64,000 nucleotides of DNA from Alteromonas sp. 1_MG-2023 (lineage in GTDB: Bacteria; Pseudomonadota; Gammaproteobacteria; Enterobacterales; Alteromonadaceae), in assembly GCF_030547075.1 (NCBI RefSeq), contig NZ_JAUOQH010000010.1:1-64000 (forward strand), written 5' to 3'. Positions 46,718-56,971 of this stretch are shown piece after piece; the stretch's first letter is position 1, and each line of letters opens with the position of its first letter. The notes below the pieces were generated by a model, which saw only the letters and a list, made by a program, of their open reading frames with translations, was not told the DNA's origin and ran no database searches. Position numbers and translations under genes: made by a program.

Positions 46718-46743
46718 ACAAAGAGACTAAAATGCCTCTTTGT
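46718..46743 (-). terminator. Weak terminator at the iron-ADH 3' end
   Basis: ACAAAGAG pairs with CTCTTTGT across the stop codon, followed on the minus strand by TTTGCTTT. Confidence 0.4.
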
Positions 46744-47875
46744 ATATCTGTACGATATCTTGTTTGCTTAATACTCTTGGGTTGTTGCGTAGTAACCGAG
46801 TCACCTTGCTCGCTTCTTCTGCCAACAAAGGAATAGCATCTTCGCTAATATCAAAATCACGCAGTGTGGCGGGTATCTCTACTTTTCTGCACAATGCTTC
46901 AATGGCATCCACTACCTGATTAGCAATCTCTAACTGCGTTTTATCAGAAATAGGTAAATGTAAAAAGCCCGCCACATCGACAAATCGCTGTTGGCATGCA
47001 CCTATATTCCAGCGCATTACATGGGGCAGCATAACCGCATTGCTCATACCATGAGATAAATGAAAGCGACCGCCTAGCGGATAAGCTAGCGCATGCACGG
47101 CGCCCACTCCCGCGTTACCAAACGCTAAACCTGCCATTAAACTTCCGGTAGCCATATCTTCACGTGCTTTAACATCGTGGCCGTCTGCATAGGCCAGAGG
47201 AAGCGAGTGAAATATAAGTGTCATGGCCTTGCTAGCCAGTGCATCGGTAATAGGGCTGGCATTAACGGACAAGTAGGCCTCAAGCGCATGTACAAAGGCA
47301 TCCACACCGCTGGCGGCAGTAATGTGTTTAGGGCAGCTTAATGTCATTTCTGGCGTCACAATGGCAACGTCGGGTAAGAGGAAATCGCTCACAATGCCTT
47401 TTTTAACTTGCGCGATAGGGTCGGCCAATATGGCAATATTAGTGACTTCTGAACCTGTACCCGCTGTGGTAGGAATGGCAATAAGGGGTAATGTGCGCCC
47501 TGCAACTAAGTTCTCACCAAATAGCTCTGCAATATTGCCCGTGTAATTAAATGTAGCCGCAAGCACTTTGGCGCTGTCAATTGCGCTACCGCCGCCAACG
47601 GCAATAATTCCGTCTACTTTATGCTGTTTTAATCGAGCAAGCCTGTGCTCAATAATTGTTATTTCAGGTTCAGGAGGAATGTCGTCTATTACAATAGGGC
47701 ATTCGCAATTCAGCACATTGGTTACATGGCTAAGGGCACCAGATTGGCTTACGCCTTTATCCGTAATTATGGCGGGTGCTTTTATGTTTAATTTTGAAAG
47801 CTCATTGGCAAGGCTAGCTAACGCACCCTCGCCCGTAATGAGTTTATTGGCTGATTTGAAGACCGACACCTGCAT
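46727..47875 (-). CDS. Iron-containing alcohol dehydrogenase
   Basis: This group III dehydrogenase of 382 residues has the NAD-binding glycine motif GIIAVGGGSAIDSAK, TTAGTGSEVTNIAI, and metal ligands in GVDAFVHALEAYLS and HLSHGMSNAVMLPHVM. The ATG at 47875 follows CAGGTG at five bases and gives a normal family N-terminus; an upstream in-frame start would add 47 unlikely residues. Alcohol or aldehyde substrate not determined. No operon partner. Confidence 0.88.
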   Translation of the reverse strand: MQVSVFKSANKLITGEGALASLANELSKLNIKAPAIITDKGVSQSGALSHVTNVLNCECPIVIDDIPPEPEITIIEHRLARLKQHKVDGIIAVGGGSAIDSAKVLAATFNYTGNIAELFGENLVAGRTLPLIAIPTTAGTGSEVTNIAILADPIAQVKKGIVSDFLLPDVAIVTPEMTLSCPKHITAASGVDAFVHALEAYLSVNASPITDALASKAMTLIFHSLPLAYADGHDVKAREDMATGSLMAGLAFGNAGVGAVHALAYPLGGRFHLSHGMSNAVMLPHVMRWNIGACQQRFVDVAGFLHLPISDKTQLEIANQVVDAIEALCRKVEIPATLRDFDISEDAIPLLAEEASKVTRLLRNNPRVLSKQDIVQIYKEAF

Positions 47876-48007
47876 AGTACACCTGCTGAAAAACTGAGCT
47901 TGATGCCAATGTAGAGGGATTAGGTGTTGTTTACAAATTAGTAACAATGATAATGATGGAAAAGGGAAGCGTTTTAGAGCATTTAACCGAACACAGGTGG
48001 CATAAAA

Positions 48008-48032
48008 AAACCGCAAACCATGTTTGCGGTTT
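48008..48032. terminator. Hairpin between iron-ADH and gpmA
   Basis: AAACCGCAAA pairs with TTTGCGGTTT around five bases, with an A run on the left and a T run on the right. It terminates gpmA transcription on the minus strand. Confidence 0.8.
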
Positions 48033-48060
48033 TTAGTCGTCGCCCAATAGTCAGCGTTAG

Positions 48061-48120
48061 CTTTCTATTACTAGGCTTTCGATTACTAAGTCTTCGTTTA
48101 CTAAGCTTTTGATTACTTAG
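48061..48120. repeat. 15-bp tandem repeat over the gpmA stop codon
   Basis: Four exact-length units (CTTTCTATTACTAGG, CTTTCGATTACTAAG, TCTTCGTTTACTAAG, CTTTTGATTACTTAG) begin outside gpmA and reach into its last codons. On the coding strand each unit contributes a TAG or TAA, so the stop codon itself has been multiplied. Confidence 0.8.
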
Positions 48121-48859
48121 CTTTGCCTTGCTTAGCAACGGCATCCATCATCGCTTTAATCGCTTCTGGATCGCCTAAGTATTCTTTAGAGATAGGCTTC
48201 AAGTTTTCGTCTAGCTCGTATACCAAAGGTACGCCAGTTGGAATATTTAGGCTTAGTACGTCTTCATCAGACATGCCATCTAAGTATTTAACCAATGCAC
48301 GAAGGCTGTTGCCGTGAGCAGCAATAATAACGCGCTTGCCAGCTTGAATATCTGGACGAATAACATCGTGCCAGTAAGGAAGTACACGCTCGATGGTCAT
48401 CTTCAAGCTTTCACCGCGAGGAAGGATCTCGGCATCAACATTGTTGTAACGACGATCTACGCCTGGGAAGTGTTCACTATCAGTATCTACGGCTGGTGGT
48501 GGAATGTCGAAACTACGACGCCACACTTTAACTTGCTCTTCGCCGTGCTTAGCAGCAGTTTCAGCTTTGTCCAAACCTGTCAGCGCACCGTAGTGACGCT
48601 CGTTCAAACGCCAGTGACGTTCAACAGGTAGGTAATGTTGACCCATTTCTTCCAAAGAGATATTCAATGTTTTGATAGCACGAAGTAATACAGACGTGTA
48701 CGCCTGATCGAATTCAAAACCTGCATCTTTCATTAACTGACCAGCGGTTTTAGCTTGTGCTACACCTGTGTCAGTTAAGTCAACGTCGTGCCAACCAGTG
48801 AAACGGTTTTCAAGGTTCCACTGACTTTCTCCATGACGAATAAGTACCAGTTTATACAT
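48113..48859 (-). CDS. gpmA: 2,3-bisphosphoglycerate-dependent phosphoglycerate mutase
   Basis: This 248-residue glycolytic enzyme interconverts 3- and 2-phosphoglycerate. The catalytic motif [10 protein letters not shown] has the phosphorylated His9, [13 protein letters not shown] follows, and the second histidine is in [12 protein letters not shown]. Length is normal. Single gene. Confidence 0.96.
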   Translation of the reverse strand: MYKLVLIRHGESQWNLENRFTGWHDVDLTDTGVAQAKTAGQLMKDAGFEFDQAYTSVLLRAIKTLNISLEEMGQHYLPVERHWRLNERHYGALTGLDKAETAAKHGEEQVKVWRRSFDIPPPAVDTDSEHFPGVDRRYNNVDAEILPRGESLKMTIERVLPYWHDVIRPDIQAGKRVIIAAHGNSLRALVKYLDGMSDEDVLSLNIPTGVPLVYELDENLKPISKEYLGDPEAIKAMMDAVAKQGKAK

Positions 48860-49253
48860 AGTAAGGTTACCTGCGGCGTTAAAGTGAAAATGCCCAACGA
48901 ATGCAAATGAAATGACGCGTCAGACGGATATGAGTAAATATGCTAGCTATCATCCTTGATCGGCAACAAAAAATCCAGTTTCGAAAAGCCAAGTTTAACA
49001 GGTAAGACTAGCCAAGCAGTAAAACCTACGACTATTTTTACAACACAAAGTGCTAAACAGTAACCGGAAAATCAACATGAACTTTTTTTCACTTTAATAC
49101 CGTATACAAACATAAGTGAGAGCGGGTAGAAGCACCAATTTATTCCAGTAAAGGAATAGAAGTGTAAAGTAGCACTGCATTCAGTTAGTAATGGTGTTTT
49201 CTAACTTGCTCCTAAAACTATATTTATGACAGGCAAATAAGGATGGTGAGCGC
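48860..49253. other. Divergent gap between gpmA and acnA
   Basis: This 394-bp stretch must hold both promoters. Apart from a short ATTCC/GGAAT inverted repeat near 49141 I see no site or small gene in it that I would defend. Confidence 0.5.
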
Positions 49254-51965
49254 GTGAAATATCAATCTTTTTCCAATATCGATGTCGATGGCAATTCCTT
49301 CAAGGCAATTAGCTTTGACAAAGTAAATGAGAACTTTGCGCTCGACCGATTACCGTATTGTATTAAAATTCTCCTAGAAAACTTACTTCGTCATGAAAAC
49401 GAAGAGTTTGTGACCAGTGACGACATTGAACAAGTCGCTACCTGGAACACCGAAAATCATGTCGAGCATGAAGTATCTTTTGTACCTGCCCGCGTTATCT
49501 TGCAAGATTTTACTGGCGTACCTGCTATTGTTGATTTGGCCGCTATGCGCGATGCTGTTAACAAGTTAGGGGGCGACGCACAGGCTATCAATCCGCTAAA
49601 CCCCGTAGAATTGGTTATCGACCACTCAGTAATGGTAGATTTCTTTGCAGAAGAAAATGCGTTAGAGAAAAATACTGACGTTGAAATTGAGCGCAACAAA
49701 GAGCGTTATCAGTTTTTAAAGTGGGGGCAATCTAGCTTCGATAACTTTAAAGTAGTGCCTCCTGGTCGAGGAATAGTCCACCAAGTTAACCTTGAATACC
49801 TTGCTCGAGTCGCCTTCACGAAACATGAAGGTGATGACACCCTAGTATATCCAGATACGTTAGTAGGTACCGATTCACACACCACTATGATTAATGGCCT
49901 TGGTGTACTTGGTTGGGGTGTAGGTGGCATTGAAGCCGAAGCGGCCATGTTAGGTCAACCGGTTACTATGCTACTACCAAAAGTAGTGGGCTTTCGTTTA
50001 GATGGTGAACTGCCTACCGGCGTGACCGCTACTGATATGGTACTGACAATTACCCAACAATTACGCGCTCACGGCGTAGTGGGTAAATTTGTTGAATTCT
50101 ATGGCCCGGGCTTGAAGCATTTAACCACAGCCGATCGTGCCACTATTGCCAACATGGCACCTGAGTATGGTGCTACTTGCGGTATCTTCCCTATTGATGA
50201 GGTTGCGCTGGATTACTTGCGCTTAACCGGGCGTGACGAGTCGCAAATTAAGCTGGTTGAAACGTACGCGAAAGACAGCTCACTATGGCACGATGACTTC
50301 ACAAAAGATGCCGAATATCACGAGACATTAGAGTTAGACTTAAATGACGTTGTGCCCTCTATTGCAGGGCCCAAACGCCCACAAGATAGAATTGCATTAG
50401 ATAGCGCTGCGAAAGCATTCAATGAATGGCATCGCTCGCAGATTGATGTGAAAGTGTTGGACGAAGAAACGGAATTTGTTGCGGAAGGTGGTTCAGTGCC
50501 TGAAGTGAATGAAGAACATGATTCTTATGTGGAATTCCGTGGAAATAAATTTAATTTAGAAGATGGCGCCATTGTTATTGCGGCCATTACAAGTTGTACC
50601 AATACATCAAACCCTTCAGTGCTTATTGGGGCAGGGTTACTCGCGAAAAAAGCGGCTGAAAAAGGCTTAACCCGTAAGCCTTGGGTAAAAACTTCTTTAG
50701 CCCCAGGGTCGCAGGTGGTAACTCAGTATCTTGAAGATGCAAACTTGATGGACCCATTAGAAGCATTAGGTTTTAACTTAGTGGGTTACGGATGCACTAC
50801 CTGTATCGGTAACTCAGGGCCATTGCCTGATGCTATTAGTGATGCAATTAAAAAGGCTAAACTTACCGTTACTTCAGTGTTGTCGGGTAACCGAAACTTT
50901 GAAGGTCGTATTCATTCAGACGTTGCTGCCAACTATTTAGCGTCGCCGCCGCTGGTGGTTGCTTACGCGCTAGCCGGTAATATGAATATTGATATTACTA
51001 AAGAGCCATTGGGCTTAGGTAGCAATGATGAGCCAGTATATTTAAAAGATATCTGGCCGAGCGAAGAAGAAATACAAAGTCACATTGCTGAACATGTCAC
51101 CAGTGACATTTTCAAAGCAAAATACGCTGATGTGTTTAAAGGCAGTGGTGTATGGAATGATTTAGCGGTTAGCCCAACATCGGTATACGACTGGCCTGAC
51201 TCTACTTACATTAAACATCCGCCGTTTTTCCAAACGATGGGTGAGCAACCTGAAGCGCTCAATGCTATCGAGAACGCGCGATGCTTAGTAAAAGTGGGCG
51301 ATTCAATCACCACAGATCATATTTCTCCGGCAGGCGCGATAGCACCTGATAGCCCAGCAGGTGAATACTTGCAGGCGGAAGGAGTTGATACCAAAGACTT
51401 TAACTCTTATGGCTCACGTCGCGGTAACCACGAAGTGATGATGCGAGGTACCTTTGCCAATGTTCGCTTACAGAATCAGTTAGCGCCGGGTACTAAGGGC
51501 AGTGCAACTACCCACTACCCAAGCGGTGATGCTATGTCTATCTACCATGCTGCTATGCGTTATAAAGAGGAAGGTGTTGGTGCCGTGGTCGTTGGCGGTA
51601 AAGAGTACGGTACGGGCTCTAGTCGAGATTGGGCAGCAAAAGGCCCATCATTGATGGGGGTAAAAGCGGTGATGGTAGAAAGTTATGAACGTATTCACCG
51701 TTCAAACCTCATTGGTATGGGCATATTGCCGTTGCAGTTTAAATCTGGTGATAGTGCGACTAGCTTAGGTATTAAGGGTAATGAATCGTTTTCTATTGGC
51801 GCAGTCAGTCGCGATCAAAAAGAAGTGGATGTCACGGTTACGACTGATTCAGGCGAATCTCAAACCTTCTCCATGGATATTCGAATAGACACATCTAACG
51901 AGTTCACTTATTTCGAACACGGGGGCATTTTACATTATGTAATTCGTCAGTACTTGAAGAAGTAG
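49254..51965 (+). CDS. acnA: Aconitate hydratase AcnA
   Basis: This 903-residue TCA-cycle enzyme converts citrate to isocitrate with a [4Fe-4S] cluster. The cluster cysteines are visible in AITSCTNTSNPSVLIG and GYGCTTCIGNSGPLP, and the substrate region in GTDSHTTMINGLGVLGWGVGG and GGKEYGTGSSRDWAAKG. The length is that of the AcnA/IRP type. The GTG start is supported by AAGGA ten bases upstream. A 15-bp duplication spans the stop codon. Confidence 0.96.
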   Translation: MKYQSFSNIDVDGNSFKAISFDKVNENFALDRLPYCIKILLENLLRHENEEFVTSDDIEQVATWNTENHVEHEVSFVPARVILQDFTGVPAIVDLAAMRDAVNKLGGDAQAINPLNPVELVIDHSVMVDFFAEENALEKNTDVEIERNKERYQFLKWGQSSFDNFKVVPPGRGIVHQVNLEYLARVAFTKHEGDDTLVYPDTLVGTDSHTTMINGLGVLGWGVGGIEAEAAMLGQPVTMLLPKVVGFRLDGELPTGVTATDMVLTITQQLRAHGVVGKFVEFYGPGLKHLTTADRATIANMAPEYGATCGIFPIDEVALDYLRLTGRDESQIKLVETYAKDSSLWHDDFTKDAEYHETLELDLNDVVPSIAGPKRPQDRIALDSAAKAFNEWHRSQIDVKVLDEETEFVAEGGSVPEVNEEHDSYVEFRGNKFNLEDGAIVIAAITSCTNTSNPSVLIGAGLLAKKAAEKGLTRKPWVKTSLAPGSQVVTQYLEDANLMDPLEALGFNLVGYGCTTCIGNSGPLPDAISDAIKKAKLTVTSVLSGNRNFEGRIHSDVAANYLASPPLVVAYALAGNMNIDITKEPLGLGSNDEPVYLKDIWPSEEEIQSHIAEHVTSDIFKAKYADVFKGSGVWNDLAVSPTSVYDWPDSTYIKHPPFFQTMGEQPEALNAIENARCLVKVGDSITTDHISPAGAIAPDSPAGEYLQAEGVDTKDFNSYGSRRGNHEVMMRGTFANVRLQNQLAPGTKGSATTHYPSGDAMSIYHAAMRYKEEGVGAVVVGGKEYGTGSSRDWAAKGPSLMGVKAVMVESYERIHRSNLIGMGILPLQFKSGDSATSLGIKGNESFSIGAVSRDQKEVDVTVTTDSGESQTFSMDIRIDTSNEFTYFEHGGILHYVIRQYLKK

Positions 51966-51988
51966 TGATGAGTGAAGTAGTGATGAGT
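51959..51988 (+). repeat. Perfect 15-bp duplication over the acnA stop codon
   Basis: GAAGTAGTGATGAGT occurs twice in direct succession; the first copy contains the acnA TAG stop. Confidence 0.85.
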
Positions 51989-52067
51989 AACGCAACCGCA
52001 AACGAGTAGGGTTCAGTGTTGTGCTGTACTGTTCTGGTTCTTGCTAGTGCTTGCTAATCCAATTAAA

Positions 52068-52092
52068 AAAGCCCGATTTGATTCGGGCTTTT
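52068..52092. terminator. Hairpin terminator after acnA
   Basis: AAAGCCCGA pairs with TCGGGCTTT around six bases, with T run to the right and A run to the left, so it can serve both convergent genes. Confidence 0.85.
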
Positions 52093-52159
52093 GTTTGTTT
52101 ACTTGAAAGAAACAGCTCGTGGCTATTAATCACTGGCGAATGATAACTACCGCCAACTA

Positions 52160-54376
52160 CTAGTCACCGCCAACTATTTGTACCTGCGGAATGTCGGTGT
52201 CACCCTTGAGGACTTTTAAAATAGCGTCTTGTACCAAGGTACGCATTCCATCATTGGTGGCTTGCTTTTTCATCTCAGCAACACTCGATTCTTTGTATAC
52301 CAATGAGCGTAGCTCTGGTGTCATACCGAGAAGCTCATGTACACCAGTTCTTCCCTTATAGCCGGTGTTACCACATTCCTCACAGCCTTTCGCTCTGTGA
52401 AGCTTCAGCGGTGAAGGAAGTGCTAATTCCTCCAGCATTTTAGGGCCATACTGCCTTTCAATAAATGCCATGTCTTTGTCAGTCGCAACATACTCTTCCT
52501 TACACTTCCCGCAAAGGGTTCGAATAAGTCGCTGGGCTAATATACCCACACAAGCGTCTGAAAAGTTAACAGGATCTAGCCCCAAATCTAATAAACGGGT
52601 AATAGTTTCAGGGGCAGAGTTAGTATGCAGGGTAGATAACACTAAGTGACCCGTCAGCGAGGCTTCAATCCCTGCGTGAGCGGTTTCTTTATCCCGCATC
52701 TCACCAATAAGAATAATATCTGGGTCGGCCCGCAAGAAAGCCCGCAGAGCATTCGCAAAGGTGAAGCCAATTTTGGGGCTTACCTGAACCTGCTGTAAAC
52801 CTGCTTGAGTTATTTCAACCGGGTCTTCTGCTGTCCATATTTTCTTTTCGGGGGTGTTTAAGTAACCCAAAATAGCATGCAAAGTTGTGGTTTTACCGGA
52901 ACCAGTCGGTCCCACCACTAATAAGATACCGTGGGGCTTTTTAATCATGTCTTCTAAGCGCTTAAGGTTATTAGGCGCCAGGTTCATCTTTTCGATAGGC
53001 ATTGCACCGCCAGAGGCGAGCAAACGCATAACAACACCTTCACCGGCAACGGTAGGAATAGTAGCAACACGTACTTCTACCAGTTGACCGTTCATTTTAA
53101 AGGCTAATTTACCATCCTGAGGTACCCGCTTTTCTGCGATGTTCAGGTTAGACATAATTTTAATACGCGCTATTACCGCATTGTGGTGTGAGTTAGGCAC
53201 CTTGTTCATGTCGCGGCATACACCATCTACCCGCATTCTTACGCGAGTAGGGGCATTTTTTTCGGGGTCCACATGGATATCTGATGCGCCAAGGCGCTTA
53301 GCATCGTGTAATATCCGGCTTACCAAACGCACCACCGCTGGGGCATCGTCAGAAAGCTCATCAACAAGCTCGTCACTTTCTTCAGCTGATACGCCTATCT
53401 CGTCAAGAATCTCATTCATGTCGCCAGGAGCGTTACCGCCACCACCTTCACCTAAATACTGAAGTATTTGGTTGGGCAGACCTGCGGCAATTTCGTAGCT
53501 TTCTATACCCAGCGCACTTTCTATTTCCATTAACAACGCAGCGTTGTTAGGTTCTGCCATCAACACGATAGGATTGCTTTGCACGTCTGAAATAACCGCA
53601 ACATGGTTACGCTTAAGGTAAGATAGGTTTAATTTGCTCTCACCTTCGTACAAATGATATTTGTCGGGTAAATACCCAATAAAGGGAACTTGATAGTGAA
53701 TAGAAAGTGAGTGGCCTATTTCATGCTCGGGCACACGGTGTTCAGATATCAGGCGTTGAACAATACTACGGGTATCTTTTGCGGTAGATAGTAGTTCTTT
53801 TAACGTTGCTTCTTTTATAAGGCCTTTGTGTAACAAAGAATCAAATGGATTATTGGTACCACCAAGCTCGTAACGGAATTTCTCACCCAATACTAATGCT
53901 AACTCGTTAGCGCGTGTTAAATCGGTATCATCAAAAGTACCGTTACGCTTATTGATGATTTGCAAAACACCCATTAACACCCCTGCATTAAGAATGGGCA
54001 CGCATAGAATGTTAGTGGTTTTAAAATCGTTATTTTTGTCGAATTTGTCTGCAAACCGTAAACGAGGATGAATGGTTTTTAGCTCGGCTGCGTCGTAGGG
54101 ATCGGCTATTAATAGCGGCAGTTGAGAAATAGCAACATAACCCGCAATAGACATAGGACTAATAGGCACCTTAATTTCTAAGGTTTCTTTACCCGTTTTA
54201 AAGCGAGCAACTAGGTCCTGATGCTGTCGGCGGCGCTGAAATATACTCATACGCGTAGCACCAAACATTTTGAGAATGATGGGCTCTAATGAACTATAGG
54301 CGTCTAATAAAGACGAATGGTTATCCAGTAGGCGTTGAACATGAGTGAAATTATGCTGACTGTCTTCTACTTCCAT
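52160..54376 (-). CDS. Orphan GspE/PilB-type ATPase with N-terminal GAF domain
   Basis: This 738-residue cytoplasmic ATPase has a GAF domain at about 15-165, a type II secretion E N-terminal domain at about 175-290, an acidic linker and the motor domain. The motor has Walker A GPTGSGKTTTLHA, aspartate-box TAEDPVEIT, Walker B DIILIGEMRD and a four-cysteine zinc knuckle (LCGKCKEEY, then GCEECGNTGYKGRTG). Typical GspE proteins are about 500 residues without GAF. No other secretion or pilus gene is near, so its partner machine is unknown. A small-molecule or redox switch through GAF is inference. Confidence 0.88.
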   Translation of the reverse strand: MEVEDSQHNFTHVQRLLDNHSSLLDAYSSLEPIILKMFGATRMSIFQRRRQHQDLVARFKTGKETLEIKVPISPMSIAGYVAISQLPLLIADPYDAAELKTIHPRLRFADKFDKNNDFKTTNILCVPILNAGVLMGVLQIINKRNGTFDDTDLTRANELALVLGEKFRYELGGTNNPFDSLLHKGLIKEATLKELLSTAKDTRSIVQRLISEHRVPEHEIGHSLSIHYQVPFIGYLPDKYHLYEGESKLNLSYLKRNHVAVISDVQSNPIVLMAEPNNAALLMEIESALGIESYEIAAGLPNQILQYLGEGGGGNAPGDMNEILDEIGVSAEESDELVDELSDDAPAVVRLVSRILHDAKRLGASDIHVDPEKNAPTRVRMRVDGVCRDMNKVPNSHHNAVIARIKIMSNLNIAEKRVPQDGKLAFKMNGQLVEVRVATIPTVAGEGVVMRLLASGGAMPIEKMNLAPNNLKRLEDMIKKPHGILLVVGPTGSGKTTTLHAILGYLNTPEKKIWTAEDPVEITQAGLQQVQVSPKIGFTFANALRAFLRADPDIILIGEMRDKETAHAGIEASLTGHLVLSTLHTNSAPETITRLLDLGLDPVNFSDACVGILAQRLIRTLCGKCKEEYVATDKDMAFIERQYGPKMLEELALPSPLKLHRAKGCEECGNTGYKGRTGVHELLGMTPELRSLVYKESSVAEMKKQATNDGMRTLVQDAILKVLKGDTDIPQVQIVGGD

Positions 54377-54409
54377 AGTGTTCTTCGTACAGCGTTGAAG
54401 CTGCTACAT

Positions 54410-54441
54410 CCAATTTTGATTAAAGCCAATTTTGATTAAAA
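54410..54441. repeat. 16-bp tandem duplication upstream of the GAF ATPase
   Basis: CCAATTTTGATTAAAG is followed directly by CCAATTTTGATTAAAA, about 35 bp before the ATPase start codon. Confidence 0.75.
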
Positions 54442-54812
54442 AAATGACATTTCTTACTGCCACAATCGGTGGTGGTAGTGCTAGTAGTGCTTTATGTACC
54501 GCGCCTTCAGCGCGTTTAAACCGAGCATTTACTATGTATTTGCTATACATCTACCATACGTTTAGTGTGCTTTTAGTGTACTAATACCGCACTTGTGCCG
54601 CACTCACAACAGACTCTTAACGTATTTCTACCGACTATTATTGCCACTTTATCTAACACCTTACACTATCAGCTTATATGGATAGCGCAATAACGGCAAT
54701 ATAACTTACATTAAAGGTAGCTCAAGTATGGCTTATTCTACGTTAGGTATTAATTATCTCAGTTGTACCTATATGTATAGTGAAATATTGTGTACAAAAA
54801 GCGATCTAGTGG

Positions 54813-54840
54813 TTGCAATGAATCCTACCTTCTGTATAAT
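54813..54840 (+). promoter_or_regulatory. Promoter of the S10 ribosomal operon
   Basis: TTGCAA and TATAAT are 16 bp apart and are followed by CGCGCCC, a GC-rich discriminator typical of stringently controlled promoters. The leader to rpsJ would be about 220 nt. The stretch 54442-54812 shows nothing else I recognise. Confidence 0.65.
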
Positions 54841-54850
54841 TCGCGCCCAC

Positions 54851-55044
54851 TGCCCAAATAGGGCAATGTTTCTAGCCGCAACCTCACTGCTTTTAGGGTG
54901 GTTGCCAGCGTAGCAAGCGAAATCGATAAGATGAGACTGCTACAGGCGTGTTAGAAAAAAGAACAGGGTTCCAATTGGGAACCATCGGTTTACGCACATC
55001 TTTTCTTTCCAGAATAAAATGGAAGAGAAAAGGTGAATTTTTTT
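54851..55044 (+). promoter_or_regulatory. Structured leader of the S10 operon
   Basis: Three hairpins precede rpsJ: TGCCC/GGGCA at 54851-54865, GGTTCC/GGAACC at 54967-54983, and a larger one at 55000-55032 (CTTTTCTTTCCA with TGGAAGAGAAAAG) followed by seven T at 55038-55044. In E. coli the S10 leader is the target of L4 feedback, acting at a hairpin with a U run. The last hairpin here fits that role by position and form, though I have not aligned it. Confidence 0.55.
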
Positions 55045-55065
55045 GTTCTTTCGATTGGAGCTTAA

Positions 55066-55380
<315 letters not shown>

Positions 55381-55398
55381 CAAGAGAGGGTAATAACA

Positions 55399-56037
55399 AT
55401 GGCGATTGGTCTAGTCGGTCGTAAAGTGGGTATGACTCGCATCTTCACTGAAGATGGTACGTCTATCCCTGTGACTGTTATTGAAGCGACCCCAAACCGT
55501 GTGACTCAGTTACGTACTGAAGAACTTGACGGTTATCGCGCTCTTCAGGTTACTACTGGAAGCAAGAAAACGAACCGCGTTAACAAAGCTGAAGCAGGTC
55601 ATTTTGCTAAAGCTGGTGTTGAAGCAGGTCGTGCTCTAGTAGAATTCCGCCTGGAAGATAACGAAGGTGGCGATATTGAAGTAGGCAGTGAAATCACTGT
55701 TGAAATCTTTAACGACACTAAAAAGATTGATGTCACTGGTACATCAAAAGGTAAAGGTTTTGCTGGCGCGATCAAACGTTGGAACTTTAGTTCACAACGT
55801 ATGACTCACGGTAACTCTTTGTCTCACCGTGCACCTGGTTCGATTGGCCAAAACCAATCACCTGGTAAAGTTTTCAAAGGTAAGAAAATGGCTGGTCAAC
55901 TTGGTAATAAACAAGTAACTACCCAATCTTTGGAAGTGGTACGTGTAGACGTAGAAAACAGCCTAATCCTTGTTAAAGGTGCCGTACCTGGCGCAACTGG
56001 CGGCGATGTAATCGTTAAGCCGGCTGTTAAAGCGTAA
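55399..56037 (+). CDS. rplC: Ribosomal protein L3
   Basis: This 212-residue large-subunit protein, an early assembly initiator, starts [20 protein letters not shown] and carries the [19 protein letters not shown] loop that reaches the peptidyl-transferase centre. The glutamine in [12 protein letters not shown] is the one methylated by PrmB in E. coli. Confidence 0.98.
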   Translation: MAIGLVGRKVGMTRIFTEDGTSIPVTVIEATPNRVTQLRTEELDGYRALQVTTGSKKTNRVNKAEAGHFAKAGVEAGRALVEFRLEDNEGGDIEVGSEITVEIFNDTKKIDVTGTSKGKGFAGAIKRWNFSSQRMTHGNSLSHRAPGSIGQNQSPGKVFKGKKMAGQLGNKQVTTQSLEVVRVDVENSLILVKGAVPGATGGDVIVKPAVKA

Positions 56038-56055
56038 CGTCTGGGGAGTGAACTG

Positions 56056-56661
56056 ATGGAATTAACATTGAAAGATGCGCAAAGCGCTCTTGAAGTATCC
56101 GAAGCGACCTTTGGACGTGAATTCAACGAAGCCTTGGTACACCAAGTCGTTGTAGCTTACGGTGCAGGTGCTCGTCAGGGTACAAAGGCGCAGAAGACTC
56201 GCGCTGAAGTACGTGGTGGTGGTAAGAAGCCATGGCGTCAAAAAGGCACAGGCCGTGCTCGTGCTGGTACTATCCGCAGCCCAATTTGGGTTGGTGGTGG
56301 TCGTGCATTCGCAGCCAAGCCTCGTGACTTTGATCAAAAAGTTAACAAGAAAATGTATCGCGGTGCTATCAAAAGCATCTTGTCTGAACTAATCCGTCAA
56401 GACCGTTTGGTTGTGGTAGAGAAGTTTGGTGTGGAAGCACCTAAGACAAAAGAACTTATTGCTAAGCTTAACGACTATGAACTAAATGATGTTCTTATCG
56501 TTACTGCTGATGTTGATGAGAACTTGTTCCTAGCGGCACGCAACTTGTACAAAGTTGACGTACGTGATGTTGCAGGCATCGACCCAGTAAGTTTGATTGC
56601 ATTTGAAAAAGTGCTAATTACAGCTGATGCGGTTAAACAACTTGAGGAGGCGTTAGCATGA
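56056..56661 (+). CDS. rplD: Ribosomal protein L4
   Basis: This 201-residue exit-tunnel protein has the extended loop with [19 protein letters not shown]. In E. coli it is also the autogenous repressor of this operon. Its stop overlaps rplW by 4 bp. Confidence 0.98.
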   Translation: MELTLKDAQSALEVSEATFGREFNEALVHQVVVAYGAGARQGTKAQKTRAEVRGGGKKPWRQKGTGRARAGTIRSPIWVGGGRAFAAKPRDFDQKVNKKMYRGAIKSILSELIRQDRLVVVEKFGVEAPKTKELIAKLNDYELNDVLIVTADVDENLFLAARNLYKVDVRDVAGIDPVSLIAFEKVLITADAVKQLEEALA

Positions 56662-56957
56662 AAGAAGAACGTCTACTGAAGGTGCTTTTAGCACCGCATG
56701 TTTCAGAAAAGTCTACTATGGCTGCTGAAGCAAGCAACACAGTTGTATTCAAAGTAGCGAAAGATTCGAACAAAGCTGAAATCAAAGCTGCAGTTGAAAA
56801 ACTGTTTGAAGTTGAGGTTGAAGGCGTTCGTACTGTAAACGTTAAGGGTAAAACCAAGCGTCACGGTCAGTCTTTCGGTAAACGCAGTGACTGGAAAAAG
56901 GCCTACGTGGTTCTTAAAGAAGGTCAGGACATCGACTTTGTCGGTGGCGCTGAGTAA
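56658..56957 (+). CDS. rplW: Ribosomal protein L23
   Basis: This 99-residue protein at the exit-tunnel rim, docking site of trigger factor and SRP, has [19 protein letters not shown] and [20 protein letters not shown]. It overlaps rplD by 4 bp, so translation is coupled. Confidence 0.98.
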   Translation: MKEERLLKVLLAPHVSEKSTMAAEASNTVVFKVAKDSNKAEIKAAVEKLFEVEVEGVRTVNVKGKTKRHGQSFGKRSDWKKAYVVLKEGQDIDFVGGAE

Positions 56958-56971
56958 GAAGGGGATTAGAA

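Noticed and set aside
47945..47960. A Fur box (AATGATAATGAT) upstream of the iron alcohol dehydrogenase
   Set aside because: Only one half matches well and the second half is poor; insufficient to list as a site.
54728..54913. A 61-codon frame upstream of rpsJ
   Set aside because: It covers the predicted ribosomal promoter and first leader hairpin, and its product resembles nothing.
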